A stretch of DNA of 64,000 bases from Mugil cephalus. Lineage: Eukaryota > Chordata > Actinopteri > Mugiliformes > Mugilidae. Under the pieces are notes generated by a model. That model saw only the letters and a program-made list of their open reading frames with translations, searched no databases and was not told the DNA's origin. The position numbers and the translations under genes were made by a program. Of this stretch, positions 43,370 to 55,529 are shown one piece after another. Where the stretch lies: positions 39,289,599-39,353,598 of the forward strand of contig NC_061770.1 of NCBI RefSeq assembly GCF_022458985.1. The letters run 5' to 3'. How positions within the stretch are numbered: the first letter of the stretch is position 1; each line of letters starts with the position of its first letter.

Positions 43370-46300
43370 TTTAAAATTAATAAAAAAAAAAATTGTCTCC
43401 TTGATGCATTTACTTCATTTTTTTGTTTCCTCTTCCTCATTTACAGATTTAATCCTTCACGACTTAATATTCACACTTATATACACACGGCACATGACCT
43501 TTTATGTTGTTTGATGTTCTGTATCAGTTGTGTTGTCTGTTGTTTTTGATTTGTGAAACTTTTATTGTATATGTGAAAATGCAATAAAGGCACATTTCGC
43601 TGTGTATTTTTGCAACTAGACCACATGTGGCTGTATGTAGCTAGTGGGGCTAGCTGCACAGCTAAACAAAGACTAAAATACAGGCAGTGCGAGGGGATGC
43701 TGCAGACACAGTCATGAGGTGGGGGTTCTGTACTTCTACGTTATTCTGACAGTGAAGATGATCATCAGAGCATTGCAATTAATAGCGGTTGAGAGTAGTT
43801 GCAGCACTGTTTTCAACTCAAATTGCTTATTTGTTCTATGCTTCCACTTCAGAGAGCAATGACACAATAAACTGAATCATTTTCAGGAAAAAAAAATGTG
43901 AAAAGTGTGGTGTTATTAAAAGTTTGACCGGCAGTGTATGTGTTTTTTGGACGTTTTGTTTTTGCACGTTAGGCCTAATGTTTTTTTGTTTTTTTTAATA
44001 ACTATTGTCAGTGTGTGTAATGAGAAAAACTAAAATTTAGAGTAAATTGTAGCTAGTGGCCATTTAAGTTGACCCATGTTTGCGATATGACATACAGTAT
44101 CATAACATTTTTGAAAGTATTACTGAGCTTTGTACTAATTACTGTTTTTATTTTGTAGATACTGACACCACTGTTGTTTGTAAAGGTGAGCAAAGATGTT
44201 GCACTAAGATGTTGATGTAGTAAAAGGAATTAGAGTTTTAGAGTCTTCTTTTCAATTCTTTTTTAAAAATGTAACATAAAATAGTTTTTTACTTTGGAGT
44301 ACTATAGCCACCTACTGGCCTGTCTTTGTATTGCTGAAGTGTAATCTGTAGTCAGTATGCAAAGAGCAATGTGGTAATATGGCAGATAGCCTAAGTGACA
44401 ATTTAGTTAATAGATAATATTAGCTTTTCGGGGGGGCGTTGATGAATAGTGCAAGAACGGAATGGATATGTGCTGATTTTATAACGCAGTTTCATTTACA
44501 CATACGTTTTGCTTGCTCTTGCCAAGTAAATATGAAAGATACATTATGTGTGATTACAGTGTCTGTTGTAAATTTGCAGTGATTATGTGGTATGGTAGCA
44601 TTGCACGATTAGACGACTTTGAAATGATATTTCTTTAAGAGGTTTATATGTTTTGGGTGAAATGTTTGGGTTTGTGTGGTGATAAAGAAACAAAGTAAGA
44701 AATGCCAGTGCAGCTTGGGTTAGTAATACTGTGAAATTGTGTGGTGCTTTGCAGGTTGGATAGGAAGACAAGACGATATATGGCAAGTCTGGCTAAAAAA
44801 TAGAAAAAGGAAGAGGACCTTCACGCAATCTTTTGGAGACCACCCCCCATAGCAGGTCCCATAAGCATGAGGAACATCTTGGCTTTTGGCGCAAAACAGC
44901 AAGTAAGTTGCGTGTGTGTGATAGTATGTTTTGTAATAACTTTGGGTTTACAAGTGTACCAGCATTGTTTCCGTGAATGTTTTTCTGTATTAATGTTGTC
45001 CCCTTTTGTGTTTTGTAACAGGTTGCAGCTGTTTGTGCAAAAATCATGCCTCGTGGGGTGGAAAGCAAAACGGTGATGGTGGAGGGGATGGAGCGTGAAT
45101 TGATGGAGTTTGGGGTTTGTGATAGCAATGGTGACTGTAAATGACATTGTGGGAGGAAAAGATTAGGAGGGTGGAGGTGTCAAAGTGTTTACACATTTGA
45201 TGACGAGGAAATTGAATGACCCAGCCCTTTGATGAGTCCACGGAGGTGTCTATGCTTTGTTGGAGTGTCGGTGGGGTGTCCATCCTTGGGAAACATCGGT
45301 GCGTGAGATGTCACTCATCTCACGCACCAATGTTTCCCTCAACTCTGTTGGGTGCAAACTGGTATCAGAGTACCTTGCAGGCTGTGTCACAGATGTAGGG
45401 ATGATAGGGGAAAGACTGATGACTGCACAAAATCAAGGTCCAAGTCAACAAGAGTCAAGTGGTTGTGTCTGTTGTCCTGGATGAGGGGAATGGTGGACCT
45501 AGCAACCAGGCAGAGGGGTCGCGTTCTGTCGAAAATCCAGAAGGACAAATCATGTTTCAATGAACATTAGATTAGCTATGTAAAACTAAAATGCACATGT
45601 TGCTAACACAAAGCAACAGCCACTTCTCTCAGAAAATATATATATATATATTTTTGTTTGTTTTGTTTTTTCAATCAGAACTAGAAATTAACCACATTTT
45701 CAAACTTAATACATTCACTTATCTGCCTCCGGTTGGTTTTAAGATTGTCACAGAAGCATAACGACACATAACAATACCCATTCAACAGATAAGTTATACA
45801 CAATTAGCCATAGTCGGCCACAATTAGCATGCTATGCTAAGCGCTAATAGCGTTTTACTCACCTGAGGTTCACTCGATAAAACGAGATATCCGGTGACGT
45901 TCGGCGACCGAAACTCCCCTCCGCTGCACAAAGATAATCCAGGATCAATATCTCAACTGAAACGTTGTTTTTACAACTCTTAAGATATACTTATTCAATT
46001 TGGCAACTATCTCATGCACGGAATGAAACGCACTGATGAAGAACTACGGCGTTGTCAGCGCTTATGTGCGCACCCTACTGATGAAAATAAGGAACTACTT
46101 CTGAACTCTATTACAGTGTATCCCTAAACACTGCTGTAGACTAAACATTTGGGTGTGTAACTACTAATGCCATGTGTAACTACACAATGATAGAACAGCA
46201 GAAGAAAAAAAATATGTATACCTATACATACTGAACATGAAACATGATGTACCACATGTTAAGTGAAATTATGATAATTAGAATATATACTGAGGAAGCG

Positions 46301-46430
46301 TCACACATTACACTTGTTACAACTGCTCCTTTTGATTCTGCATGACGTCTTTGCATCGTATTCGGAATTCTGCCAGGTGACTGCACCTAACATCGTCTTC
46401 TCTCCGAACTCTTTGTGTTCACACACACAC
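43370..46430. other. Unassigned 3 kb, with a near-perfect inverted repeat
   Basis: I recognise no gene or known element in most of this stretch. Short frames on both strands lack family features. It has a hairpin at 45,288-45,338 (listed separately), a TA run near 45,637 and a GC-richer patch near 45,860-45,930. It separates the F side from the G side of the array. Confidence 0.35.
45288..45338. repeat. Near-perfect inverted repeat, 23 bp arms
   Basis: Left arm 45,288-45,310 (from GGGAAACATCGG to GAGATG) pairs with right arm 45,316-45,338 with one mismatch; the loop is TCACT. A transcript would form a stable hairpin. It could be a MITE core, a small-RNA precursor or a palindromic mutation product. 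Confidence 0.85.
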
Positions 46431-46600
46431 TTTATTTGTATTTGAATACAGCCAAAGTCCAAATAAACACATAAACGCTTGCATATTCTTTTATCTGTTT
46501 TGGCTCTATAAGCTTCTGCAGTTCCTGAATTCGCAAAAAAACACAGAAAAATCCTTTCACTAGTTCTAAGACGGGATCAAGCTGCTCTATGACTTGACTT
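46430..46600 (-). pseudogene. Fragment of a family member (3' end, F-like)
   Basis: The - strand at 46,555-46,600 reads VIEQLDPVLELVKG, the start of the last exon in its family (compare DAMELFDPVVELVEE in F). 46,430-46,490 matches the F 3' flank at 40,405-40,480. Everything else of the gene is absent. Confidence 0.65.
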
Positions 46601-46944
46601 TATTTAATCAGAAGAGATTCCCTCCAAAAGATTTTATTAGATAATGTGCACAATAAGAGAAATGTGAGAGTCTTTGGTGATTAGACGTAGTTGTGGTGTC
46701 ACCTTACAGTCTTTTGGGGGAGAGAGTAAGGCCGTGTTCAGGAAGGCTGCAGCAATGTTGTAATTTACAATTCTGACAGCTGACATGCATTCAAATTCAC
46801 ATGCAAATTAACTCGGTCGTAGGATGTAGGTGACTAACAGGAGGGAAGTCAACAGGTGCGAACTCTCCATTTATATTCTGATCATCGTTTGGGTTGACAT
46901 TTGTGCACTTAATACAACATTTAAATTCTATTAGAATAAATATT

Positions 46945-47120
46945 ACTTCGAGGCAGAACAGTGGCTCGAGCTGTTAGTGCTGATGCCTCACAGCGAGAGA
47001 AGGTCCCTCTATGGTGCATCACCCCGAGCACACTACCCCAGTTGTGAAGCATGGTGATGGCAGCATCATGCTGTGGGAAAGGCTCCTCAGGAGCAGACCC
47101 TGGAAGGCTTGTAAAGATAA
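46945..47120 (+). mobile_element. SINE-like head fused to a Tc1-like fragment
   Basis: 46,950-47,000 resembles the head of the SINE-like repeat (GTGGCTCGAG, then GCCTCACAGCGAGA). From 47,010 the + strand reads VVKHGDGSIMLW, the conserved segment of Tc1-like transposases. Both are short remnants. Confidence 0.55.
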
Positions 47121-47239
47121 AGCCTGCATGAGCATTTCTAAAGCTTCTTTTGCAATGACATGCTTTGCCATTTTTGCTCCAGGTCTTTCTCTGCTCAGTA
47201 ATGAAATGAAATAATGAAACAATATAACAGTACATATCC

Positions 47240-48286
47240 GAGACTCCAATTACCACCAAAGCCCCATCATCCTACTCTTTATTTTATGGAAAATAGTTCT
47301 TTCTTCCTTTTTTTTGTAAAAAAAAAAAATAATAATGGCTTGCTTTGAATCATTAGACTGGCACAAGGGACAAAATCATAAAAACCTTTGAAATTTTGTT
47401 TACTGTTTTTTTTGAGGCACAAGGGAGATCTACAAGTTTAGGCAGGTGGTCATAATGTTATGCCTGAACGGTGTATATTTTTATTTTTGAATGTTTTGTA
47501 AAGTTTTGTCTTGGGTTGCCTCTTTAGTTTCGCTCTCACAGAAATGGTTATTATCTGTTTCACTTCAAGTGATGAACCAGTTGATGTTGGAACACATTGT
47601 GAGAGTCGGGTAGATACACACCTGGCCCTCAGGTTATACAAACAACACATTTTCCCCGAGCATCAACGTCAGCACTTCCGATCCGATGGTTCCTCGTTGG
47701 TTGACTTGAGAAATGCTTTCTTTGTGCGCATGTTTGGTGTACAGTAAACATCAGGTGATGTCAAGAGGGAAGGTCGTAACAAAACTATTTGTTTGTAACA
47801 TTTGTCTGAAAAGATAATCTAGGCTGGAATCTTTATGAGCTGTCTGACAATAGAGCCGGCAGTCAGTCAGAGTCAAACAAACTCGTTTCAGGAAGTGTGG
47901 GCTTCACGACTGAAGACTGGTATCAGACCTAAACGTTTTGATATATTACATTTATTTAAGTTGGATATATTCATATGTATATAAACAACAGGTTATACTG
48001 ATGTAAAATAGTTTAATTAAAGAACTGATTGACAGAAAATTAAACAGGAGTAAAACTAAAATAAGCAAAACGATCTCTTTAATTACTGCAATAAAAGGTT
48101 AAATCCCAAGCAAAGTATATATGTATTAAAGACCATGTTATTGACATGTTTTGTGTCTCATCACATCACTCAGACACATACAAATTAAAAACAGAGAGGA
48201 AACCAGGATTTCACAAAAACTAAGGCTGCGCAGAATATTACACAGATCAACAGACACAGAGATGAGAACTGTTACATACGTAACTG
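47240..48286. repeat. 3' flank of member G, duplicated at 57,170-58,150
   Basis: The segment 47,450-47,960 aligns with 57,270-57,800, including GTCTTGGGTTGCCTCTTTAG and TTGATGTTGGAACACATTGT. Both lie downstream of a - strand member (G and L). The + strand frames in it are not alike enough in length to support a gene. Confidence 0.6.
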
Positions 48287-49024
48287 TTACAGTTCAGCGT
48301 GGTGGCGCTCCAGAAATTTAATTAACATGTACATGCTTTGCAGCTTGTTTTCATTGTCATGTAGTTGTTTAGTGTAGTTCATCATTTTTTGTTTTGTGTA
48401 AGTTGTGGTTCTGTCCACAAAATCCTGCATCACCTCCTTCAGTGCAGACCCATCAGACACTTCACCCACCAGCTTCAAAATAGAATTAAGATGATCTATG
48501 ACTTCATTAATTTCAACTGAAACAGTTTCAGCTCTTCTCTCGTGTGACGTCTGATGGAGGAAAAAAAAAAACTTTTAACACACATTAAATTACAAATAAT
48601 TGTTGTTTACCTCCTGCACACACAACACACTCTCCACTTGTGAAGAAACTGAATATGAAGTGAAAGAAGATTAAACACTCACCTTATTTCTAACTAGTTC
48701 CACCAATGCTTTCTGATAGTGCTCCTTGAGTGATTCCAGAAATTTCCAAGAGAAAAAATCTGAGTGTGGTTGCTCTACCATTGCATTCTGTAAATGAAGA
48801 AAGTTCAAGTTAATTAGCCCGCCATTGATTTAATTTCAAGTACACAGGTAAACGTGCGACTGCAAAACGAGACTAAGTAACAAAGAATGTACCAGTTTGT
48901 CCATGTTACTTGTCTGTGAAGTTGTAACATAAACCAGACTGAGCAGAGAGAAGATGAGGAAGAGGCCTTTGGAGGTTCTGACTGTAGTCAGTCCTCTGCT
49001 GCTGGGTGACACTGATGCTGCCAT
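48287..49024 (-). CDS. Member G: secreted helix-rich protein, 166 aa
   Basis: On the - strand the coding exons are 49024-48893, 48787-48683 and 48550-48287, all phase 0. The signal exon is MAASVSPSSRGLTTVRTSKG, core LFLIFSLLSLVYVTTSQ, then TSNMDKL. Its second coding exon is 105 bases, not 54, adding residues ahead of the shared part FLESLKEHYQKALVELVRNK. The last exon carries LKLVGEVSDGSALKEVMQDF, then TYTKQKMMNYTKQLHDNENK, and ends LERHHAEL. The mature part has no cysteine. It belongs with H, J, L and M to the SNMDKL/SDESELK subgroup. Confidence 0.8.
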
Positions 49025-49128
49025 CACAACTAAAACACTCTGTGAAGTTGACACAATAGAAACCACTGTCAGAAAAAGGCAAGAGAAACTTATATACAAT
49101 AGTTGAAGTGAAGTAAGATTTAATTTAC

Positions 49129-49259
49129 CTGCTGGGTGAATGGAAGGAGAGCTGCTGCCGAGCAGGTGGAGAATGAAGAAATGACACACGACAAATGTTT
49201 TATACGCTCCTGTACATGTCACAGATGACGTGTTTGACCTGTTCTTTCCCTTTCATTTC
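49129..49259 (-). promoter_or_regulatory. Promoter and non-coding exon 1 of member G
   Basis: On the - strand GAAATGAAAGGGAAAGAA occupies 49,259-49,242, a double IRF-type site. A TATA box (GCGTATAAAACA) lies at about 49,207-49,196, then GTCGTGTGTCATTTC. The non-coding exon ends ACCCAGCAG at 49,129. Confidence 0.6.
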
Positions 49260-49342
49260 TCAAATTATTCCACTTCACAGGAAACATGGCAACATGAAAC
49301 ACAATAGAAATAATCTGACAACAATCTAGTCCAACAGCTCTA

Positions 49343-50088
49343 TCACGTGACAGTGTTTTTTTCACTGAAATGTAGTTGTTTAGTGTAGTTCAGGTTCGAG
49401 GTTTTCTCCACGAAATGCTTTATCGTCTCCTTCAGTTCAGACTCATCAGACACTTCCCCCACCAGCTCCAAAACATAATCAAGCTGATCTTTGACTTCAT
49501 CCAATACATCTGAAACAGTTTCAACTCTTCTCTCTTGTGCCGCCTGATGGAGGACAAAAAGACTGTTTACTCACATTAAATCACAAATAATTGTCGTTTA
49601 GTGCCTGCACACACAACACACTCTCCACTTGTGAAGAGACTGAATATGAAGTGAAGGAATAAAAAAGAAATAATGGTTAGGAAATGTTTTACATATTCTA
49701 GATGTCACTTTGACACAACTCTAATTAGTGTACTTGTGTTTTCATTTGTTTGTCTGAGGGAGTGAGCACATCCTGTCCTGCATTGTTTGGATACCATGGA
49801 GGACATGATGGTATCTACCTGGCTGTGATGAGCCTCTATATTTTAACCGCGATTTCTATTAATAAAGTTCCAGTTAATTAGCCTGTGATGACTTGCAATT
49901 GATGTAAATGCATGTACACAGATGAATGTGTGAGTGAAAAACAAGATAAGCAACAAAGACTGTACCAGTTTGTCCACGTTACTCGTCTGTGAAGTTGCAA
50001 CATGAAGCAGACTGAGCAGAGAAAAGATGAGGAAGAGGCCTTTAAAGGTTCTGACTGTAGTCATCAGGAGCTTCATAGAAGCCACCAC
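49343..50088 (-). CDS. Member H: rearranged copy, exon 3 lost, possible 107 aa protein
   Basis: On the - strand the signal exon is 50088-49966 and the last exon 49543-49343; the short exon is absent, and a join of the two keeps phase 0. The first residues (MVASMKLLMT) come from unrelated flank; homology begins at TVRTFKGLFLIFSLLSLLHV. The last exon is open (LDYVLELVGEVSDESELKE) but has an internal deletion (EKTSNLNYTKQLH) and a new end. The family promoter and non-coding exon are missing upstream. Either it is a pseudogene with open frames or a reduced gene using another promoter. Confidence 0.5.
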
Positions 50089-50099
50089 CTCCCATTAAC

Positions 50100-52950
50100 C
50101 AGGCACAAGGTAAAGAGAACTAGAGCGTAATTTTTAGGAGATCTGGCGCTTATGACACCTGATGCCATCATCACTGTTCTGTCAGGCCTAAATAGTAGAG
50201 TACAAATAAAGAGATGAAGAGAAGAAGTAGTTTACAAATTGAATCAGATTAAAACGTTTTAAGTGAAACATCGTTGGAACAGATGCTTTAAAATTAGCAT
50301 CAATTTCATGTTTTTAATGTTTCTATCACACCAGCTTTAGGAGGTATCTGATGTGCAGATAATGAATGAAAAAATAATAATGGTTAGGAAATGTTTGACA
50401 TATTCTCAGTGTCACTCTCTGTATGACACACCTTTACTTAGTGCACTTGTATTTGTTTTAATTAGTTTGTTTGAGGGTGTGCGCGCATCTTTTCCTGCAT
50501 AGTTTGGATTACGTGCAGGACAGGCTGATCTACCTGACTGTGATGTTCCTTTTTGTTTTCTATGTAGCAGTTAGGCACAAATATACACAAATATTCCAGT
50601 AAATTTCAAACATGAAAAAGAAACTTGTGGAGGAATCACAGAAAACACGTTTGAGTTGTATGGTTGACTTGTACGGTTGTATGACAACAGTCTCAGTACA
50701 ACAAGGTTTGAAGCTGCACCTTTGATTTTCTTGTCAACTATGTATGGTGCATATTCCTGGGAAGAACGAAGTCAGAAAATGTCCTAAAACTAGAACAGAG
50801 TAAACAATGATTGTCCCATCATATCTTTGGATTTCTCTACATGTGGCTGCAGATGCCCGACTAACACATGCTCATTCTGTGATGTGACCCCTCCTCGAGT
50901 TTGGGAAATCAGGAAGTGATGGCAAGTAGAAACACACCATCTTGAATAGAGTTGATCAAGAAAAGGCAAGTTCAAATCTATCACAGGACTAACACAGAGA
51001 CACAGACAACCATTCACACTCAGTCACACCTACGGCCAATTTGCCTGATGATCATTTGTACAGACTCATTACAACCCGTAGTTAGATCTTCAGTGACCTC
51101 CAGTGGTGACACTGGGCATCAGTCGTTTCACTAATGCACCAAAATTATATGAATCATATTTAAGTGACAAATCCTTTGCGTAGCTGTGTAGCAAAGGAGG
51201 AAGTCATATTGTATCACCACGTAAAGGAGGAGGTTGGAAACATGGGATTGTAAGATTAGTAATCGCTGTTTAGTTTGTGTTTTAGTCAGTGTTGTTTATT
51301 TTAACCTCAGCCATTGTTTCTGTAAATGTTGTCAAATTGCAGTTTTGCTCAACTCTCCGAAGAAAAAGAGACTGGATGGTCTCAAGCTAAACAGTTTATT
51401 GCATGAAAAGTAGCTACACAGCACTGATCTCGTGCATTAGACTCGAGGAGACGGGTCCGTAAAATGACACCAAAAAAACTCACTGCTGTTGGTTTTACCG
51501 TGAGCTGAACATACGAGCAGTTCATCAGCTGCTCGGCAAAATTTACTGGTGCCCCTTAAAGTGGCAGATTTGTGCATGAAGTACCAATGTAAACAAACAA
51601 TTTTATACACGCGTTTTCAAAACATACTCAATGATCGTTTCAGTTTTCTTTCCAACAGGGCCGTGCAGAGACCTTTGGAGGCTGAAAGTCGGCACAGCCC
51701 ACAGCATGCATTTGTAGTACCATACAGAAACATACCTGGCAAATTAATTTACTGAAGTAAATATTTAATTTCTGAAGTAGCATTTGTCGGATGCCTTTTA
51801 CAGAAAAGCAGCATCAATTAGAGTAAACAAGTGGGCATCGTTCCAGTCCAGGAGCCTATCAAACATAGATATCAACAGAAGAGAGATGAGGATACTGATT
51901 GCTGTCACGTGTTTGGTACTTACAGTAAACAGTTCTACTTTCTGGTGCGACAATACACCTCACATGAGCACTGCATGCCTACAATGTTTGCTCATTGGTC
52001 CATTCCTGACCGATGTCACTGTAGTCAGACGTTGTCTTTACAATCGCAAACACTAGTGGTGTGCGATACTGAATAGTCTTGGTATCGATCCGATAAAAAG
52101 TACATACGGGCCAGTATCGCTGATACAGATACTTTTCAATAAATAAGGTGGTACTGGATGCGTCATTGAATTGAAAGTGTTTTTTGTGATGTTTCCCTTT
52201 TTTATTATTATTAAATAGTTAAAATCCAGGACAGAATTAGGACAAAGTTTATAATTAAATAGAAAATGCTTTATTATCAATTTTTTTTTTCAGAAAAATC
52301 TTAAATAAAAAGTGCACACAAACAAGTAAACTAATTATAACAATACTATAAGGCAATAATATTCAATAAATTCTGAGCCATATTAAATTCAATATATGTG
52401 TTTCAATTCCAGTAAATGTATTCATTTAAATAACACATTTCAATGGGATAAATGTATTACATCGAGGTCAAGGGTTATTTACATTTAAAAGGTTTGTTAA
52501 TCTCGTTTTTTTCTTTTTTTTCCCCCTTGGGGCTTTAGCACATGTACAAAAGTTAATGACAAGCCCTGCAAACAACCACACAAGTCAAACTCTCCATTAG
52601 TTTTAAGTTGCACAAATTAGAGGATTCAAACACGTTTTCTGTGATTCTTTCACAAGTTTCTTTTTCACCTTTGTAATTTACAGGAATATTTGCGTAATAT
52701 AGGCACAACACAGTCAGGTAGACACCAGCCTGTCCTCAATGTAATCCTTCAACTATGCAGGAAAAGATAAGCACACATCCTCAGAAAGACAAATGCAAAC
52801 ACACACACGTGACACACAGTAGAGGCAAAATATTTTATCATAAAACATTTTTTTTCATATATACTAACTGCACATCACTTACCTCCAAAAGCTGGTGTGT
52901 TAGGGACATTAAAAATGTGATATTGATTGATTATGTTGTGCGTCATGTTG
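50100..52950. other. Intergenic, array-unit remnants
   Basis: 50,380-50,540 repeats 49,670-49,820 (GGTTAGGAAATGTTTGACAT type), and the same block recurs near 59,610-59,675, so it is part of the duplicated unit. A SINE-like piece lies at 50,975-51,045. 51,100-52,900 is AT-rich and unassigned; no gene is seen. Confidence 0.45.
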
Positions 52951-52954
52951 CCAT

Positions 52955-53089
52955 GAAAGTGAAAGAACAGACGTCATACGTGTCATTGGTGATGTACAAT
53001 CTGACAGCTGAAGCACTAAATATTTGTCATGTGTCATCTCTTCATTCTCCACTTGTTCAGCAGCAGCTCTCCTTCCATTCATCCAGAAG
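52955..53089 (+). promoter_or_regulatory. Promoter and non-coding exon 1 of member J
   Basis: GAAAGTGAAAGAAC lies at 52,955-52,968 followed by GACGTCA (CRE-like) at about 52,970. The TATA position is degenerate (CACTAAATATTTG). GTCATGTGTCATC near 53,027 is the conserved start-site block. The exon ends ATCCAGAAG at 53,089. Confidence 0.55.
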
Positions 53090-53177
53090 GTAAATTAAAT
53101 CTTTCTTCCCTTGAAACATTTTCTGCTGAGATTTTCTCATGATGGTTTTTATTGTGTCACAGAGTGTTTTAGTTGTG

Positions 53178-53753
53178 ATGGCAGCATCAGTGTCACCCAG
53201 CAGCAGAGGACTGGCTACAGTCAGAACCTCCAAAGGCCTCGTCATCACCTTCTCTCTGCTCAGTCTGGTTCATGTTACAGCTTCACGGACAAGTAACATG
53301 GACAAACTAGTACATTCTTCGTTTCTGGAATCACTCAAGGAGCACTATCAGGGAGCCGAACTAGAACTACTTAGAAACAAGGTGTGTATTTAATCTTCCT
53401 TCACTTCATATTCAGTTTCTTCACAAGTGGAGAGTGTGTTGTGTGCAGGCACTAAACAACAACTATTTGTGATTTAATGTGTGGAAAAAGTTTTTTTCTT
53501 TCATCAGACGTCTCATGAGAGAAGAGCTGAAACGGTTTCAGATGTATTCAGTGAAGCCATAGATCAGCTTGATTATGTTTTGGAGCTGGTGGGGGAAGTG
53601 TCCGATGAGTCTGAACTGAAGATGATGGAGCATTTCTTGGAGAAAATGGTGATTTACACAGACCAGAAGATGAAGAGCTACGCCAAACAACTACATAACA
53701 ATGAAGACATACTGCAAAGCATTTACTCAGTAATAAAATTGTTAGGGCGATAA
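53178..53753 (+). CDS. Member J: secreted helix-rich protein with fused exons, 149 aa
   Basis: Coding exons are 53178-53381 and 53508-53753, phase 0. After the signal exon (MAASVSPSSRGLATVRTSKG, then TSNMDKL) the sequence passes through the former donor (GTACATTC) straight into the short exon (FLESLKEHYQGAELELLRNK). Intron 2 and the first part of exon 3 are deleted, yet the frame stays open, adding VHSS. The last exon has LDYVLELVGEVSDESELK, then IYTDQKMKSYAKQLHNNEDI, ending IKLLGR. The mature part has no cysteine. It is the only intact member with two coding exons. Confidence 0.75.
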
Positions 53754-54012
53754 GACACAAAACATGTCAGTGCATGCTCTTTGATATATATACTTCTCTT
53801 GGCACTTCTTCTTTTACTGTTATTTAACATTTTATTGCAGTGACAAAAAAGATTGATTTGCTAAGTTTAGTTTCACTCCTGACTAGTGGTTCATTTTCTG
53901 TCAATCACTTCTGTAATTAAATCATTGTACATGAGTTTAACCTGTTGTTTATATACAAATGAATATATCCAACTTGCTGATCAGAAAATACACATGATTA
54001 AAAATTGAAAAT

Positions 54013-54500
54013 GGAAGCAAAAGGACAGCTCACACATATGATCTACACACATAGGATACCACAGTCCTGTGGCATGAGTGACCACAGGAACATTTATCAT
54101 GTGTCATTATCTGTGTCCATAGGATAGTTATGCTGAATATATATATACTATGCTATATACATATATATGTATGTGTGTGTTTCTGTGTTTGTGTTTGAAC
54201 TCTTGTATTTTGAATGTGTCTGGAGTCTCCTTCATGTACAGAACAGCTGTCATACTCACATGATCTTTCTGGACAATTTCAGAAAATTCTCAAGAAACAA
54301 ATTCAACAAGCAACAGAAGCATTAAATAAACTGAAGGCGGGTCAGTCAGTAACACATATTTCATGTATTTTCTAAGAAACGCAAGACATACCAAGACTAG
54401 GAGGGGAGAGGCTCACTGCACAAACAGAGAAATATGAAAATCAAATGGAAGTAATGAGGAACTTAATGCAGTTTTTAGAGACCTTCATTTCTGAACTTTA
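54013..54500 (+). pseudogene. Member K: decayed copy of member E
   Basis: The promoter block (GGAAGCAAAAGG at 54,013) and start-site sequence match E. The signal exon is gone. The short exon (54,283-54,336, KILKKQIQQATEALNKLK) is intact but followed by GCGGGT instead of GTGGGT, and the last exon survives only as its tail near 54,430-54,480 (EKYENQMEVMRNLMQF). The E-like 3' flank continues to about 54,677 and resumes at 55,528 after an insertion. Confidence 0.8.
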
Positions 54501-54676
54501 TTAAACATGTTCCAATCACTACAAGGGTCTCAATAACATTTTAGTTTGTGTTACGATTTTCAATTTGATTTGATTGCTCTTGCTTTTAAAGACAAAATAT
54601 CAATCCAGTCGTAGACTCTGACTTATATGTGTGCGGTGATCAGATGGTGTCAGATGATCATGTGGTTATAAAACCA

Positions 54677-55528
54677 GGGGCCTCATTTATGAACCTGTCA
54701 TGCACAGGTCTGTGCATAAAGAGAGCTTAAGCACATTCTGAAGCAAATCATGGCATTTGTCAATTTGTGCTTACAAAAGTCTGTAAATTTACGCACAAAT
54801 CTGACCGTGCGTACACACAAAATCTAGTGGTAGAACAGTGGAACTAAACATAGAACTATTAAAAGAGTCGCGGTGTTAAGCAGCATCTCAAACTTCACAC
54901 GTTACCACATGTTGCCGGTCTCTTATAATAATGTTCAATCGGTATTTTAGCGGACACTTTGAATAACTGGCGTGAGAAGCTACAAAAGACAACCTGAAAA
55001 GAAAAGTTGAAGTACACTACAATTGCTTATTTTGTATTATTGGAGGATTTTGAGAACGGTGCGTTTTCAAAGATCGTTAATTAATCTGATCTGTCCAACA
55101 CGGCATCCCCAAAAACATAGACTACTGATGGATTTGTGCCGTGATTTAAAACAAGAGTTTTAAATTACAAAGCCAACCCATTGCACATCTCCTTTCCACC
55201 CTGGGATGCTTCACCAACAAGCCCAAATTAAACGAGAATTTTGGGCCATTGCCGGATTCCCAAACATAAGTTGAACTTCATTCATCGATTAATCATCGAT
55301 CAGGATTTCTTGCAGTGCAGACAAATAACCTATTGTAGAATCACTTCATGAAACATAGGATCTGTTACTTTCAGTTATGATGTACTGGAAATGGAAAAAT
55401 TTCATTGTTGCATTTGATTGCCTAATTAAATTTATTTAACATTTGAAATGCTCATGCATCAGTCTTTTATTTACAGTGAAGTATTTTGGATGTTCCTTTA
55501 CTTCATTCATGGATTTGGTGGGGTCCAG
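54677..55528 (+). mobile_element. PIF/Harbinger-like DNA transposon remnant
   Basis: This 850-base block interrupts sequence that is continuous next to member E (ACCAGG joined to ATTTATAGCAG at about 39,513-39,525). CCAGG appears at both borders and could be a target duplication or chance. It starts GGGGCCTCATTTATGAACC, and the + strand near 55,185-55,265 reads HPGMLHQQAQIKREFWAIAG, similar to the nuclease region of Harbinger transposases. It is broken; clear terminal inverted repeats are not seen. Confidence 0.5.
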
Positions 55529-55529
55529 G

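Noticed and set aside
44793-45147. Overlapping - strand frames of about 110 codons
   Set aside because: Two frames overlap, with no conserved motif, signal peptide or splice support.
47511-47747. + strand frame similar to one at 57,267-57,575
   Set aside because: The similarity is at DNA level through unit duplication; frames differ in length and indels are not multiples of three.
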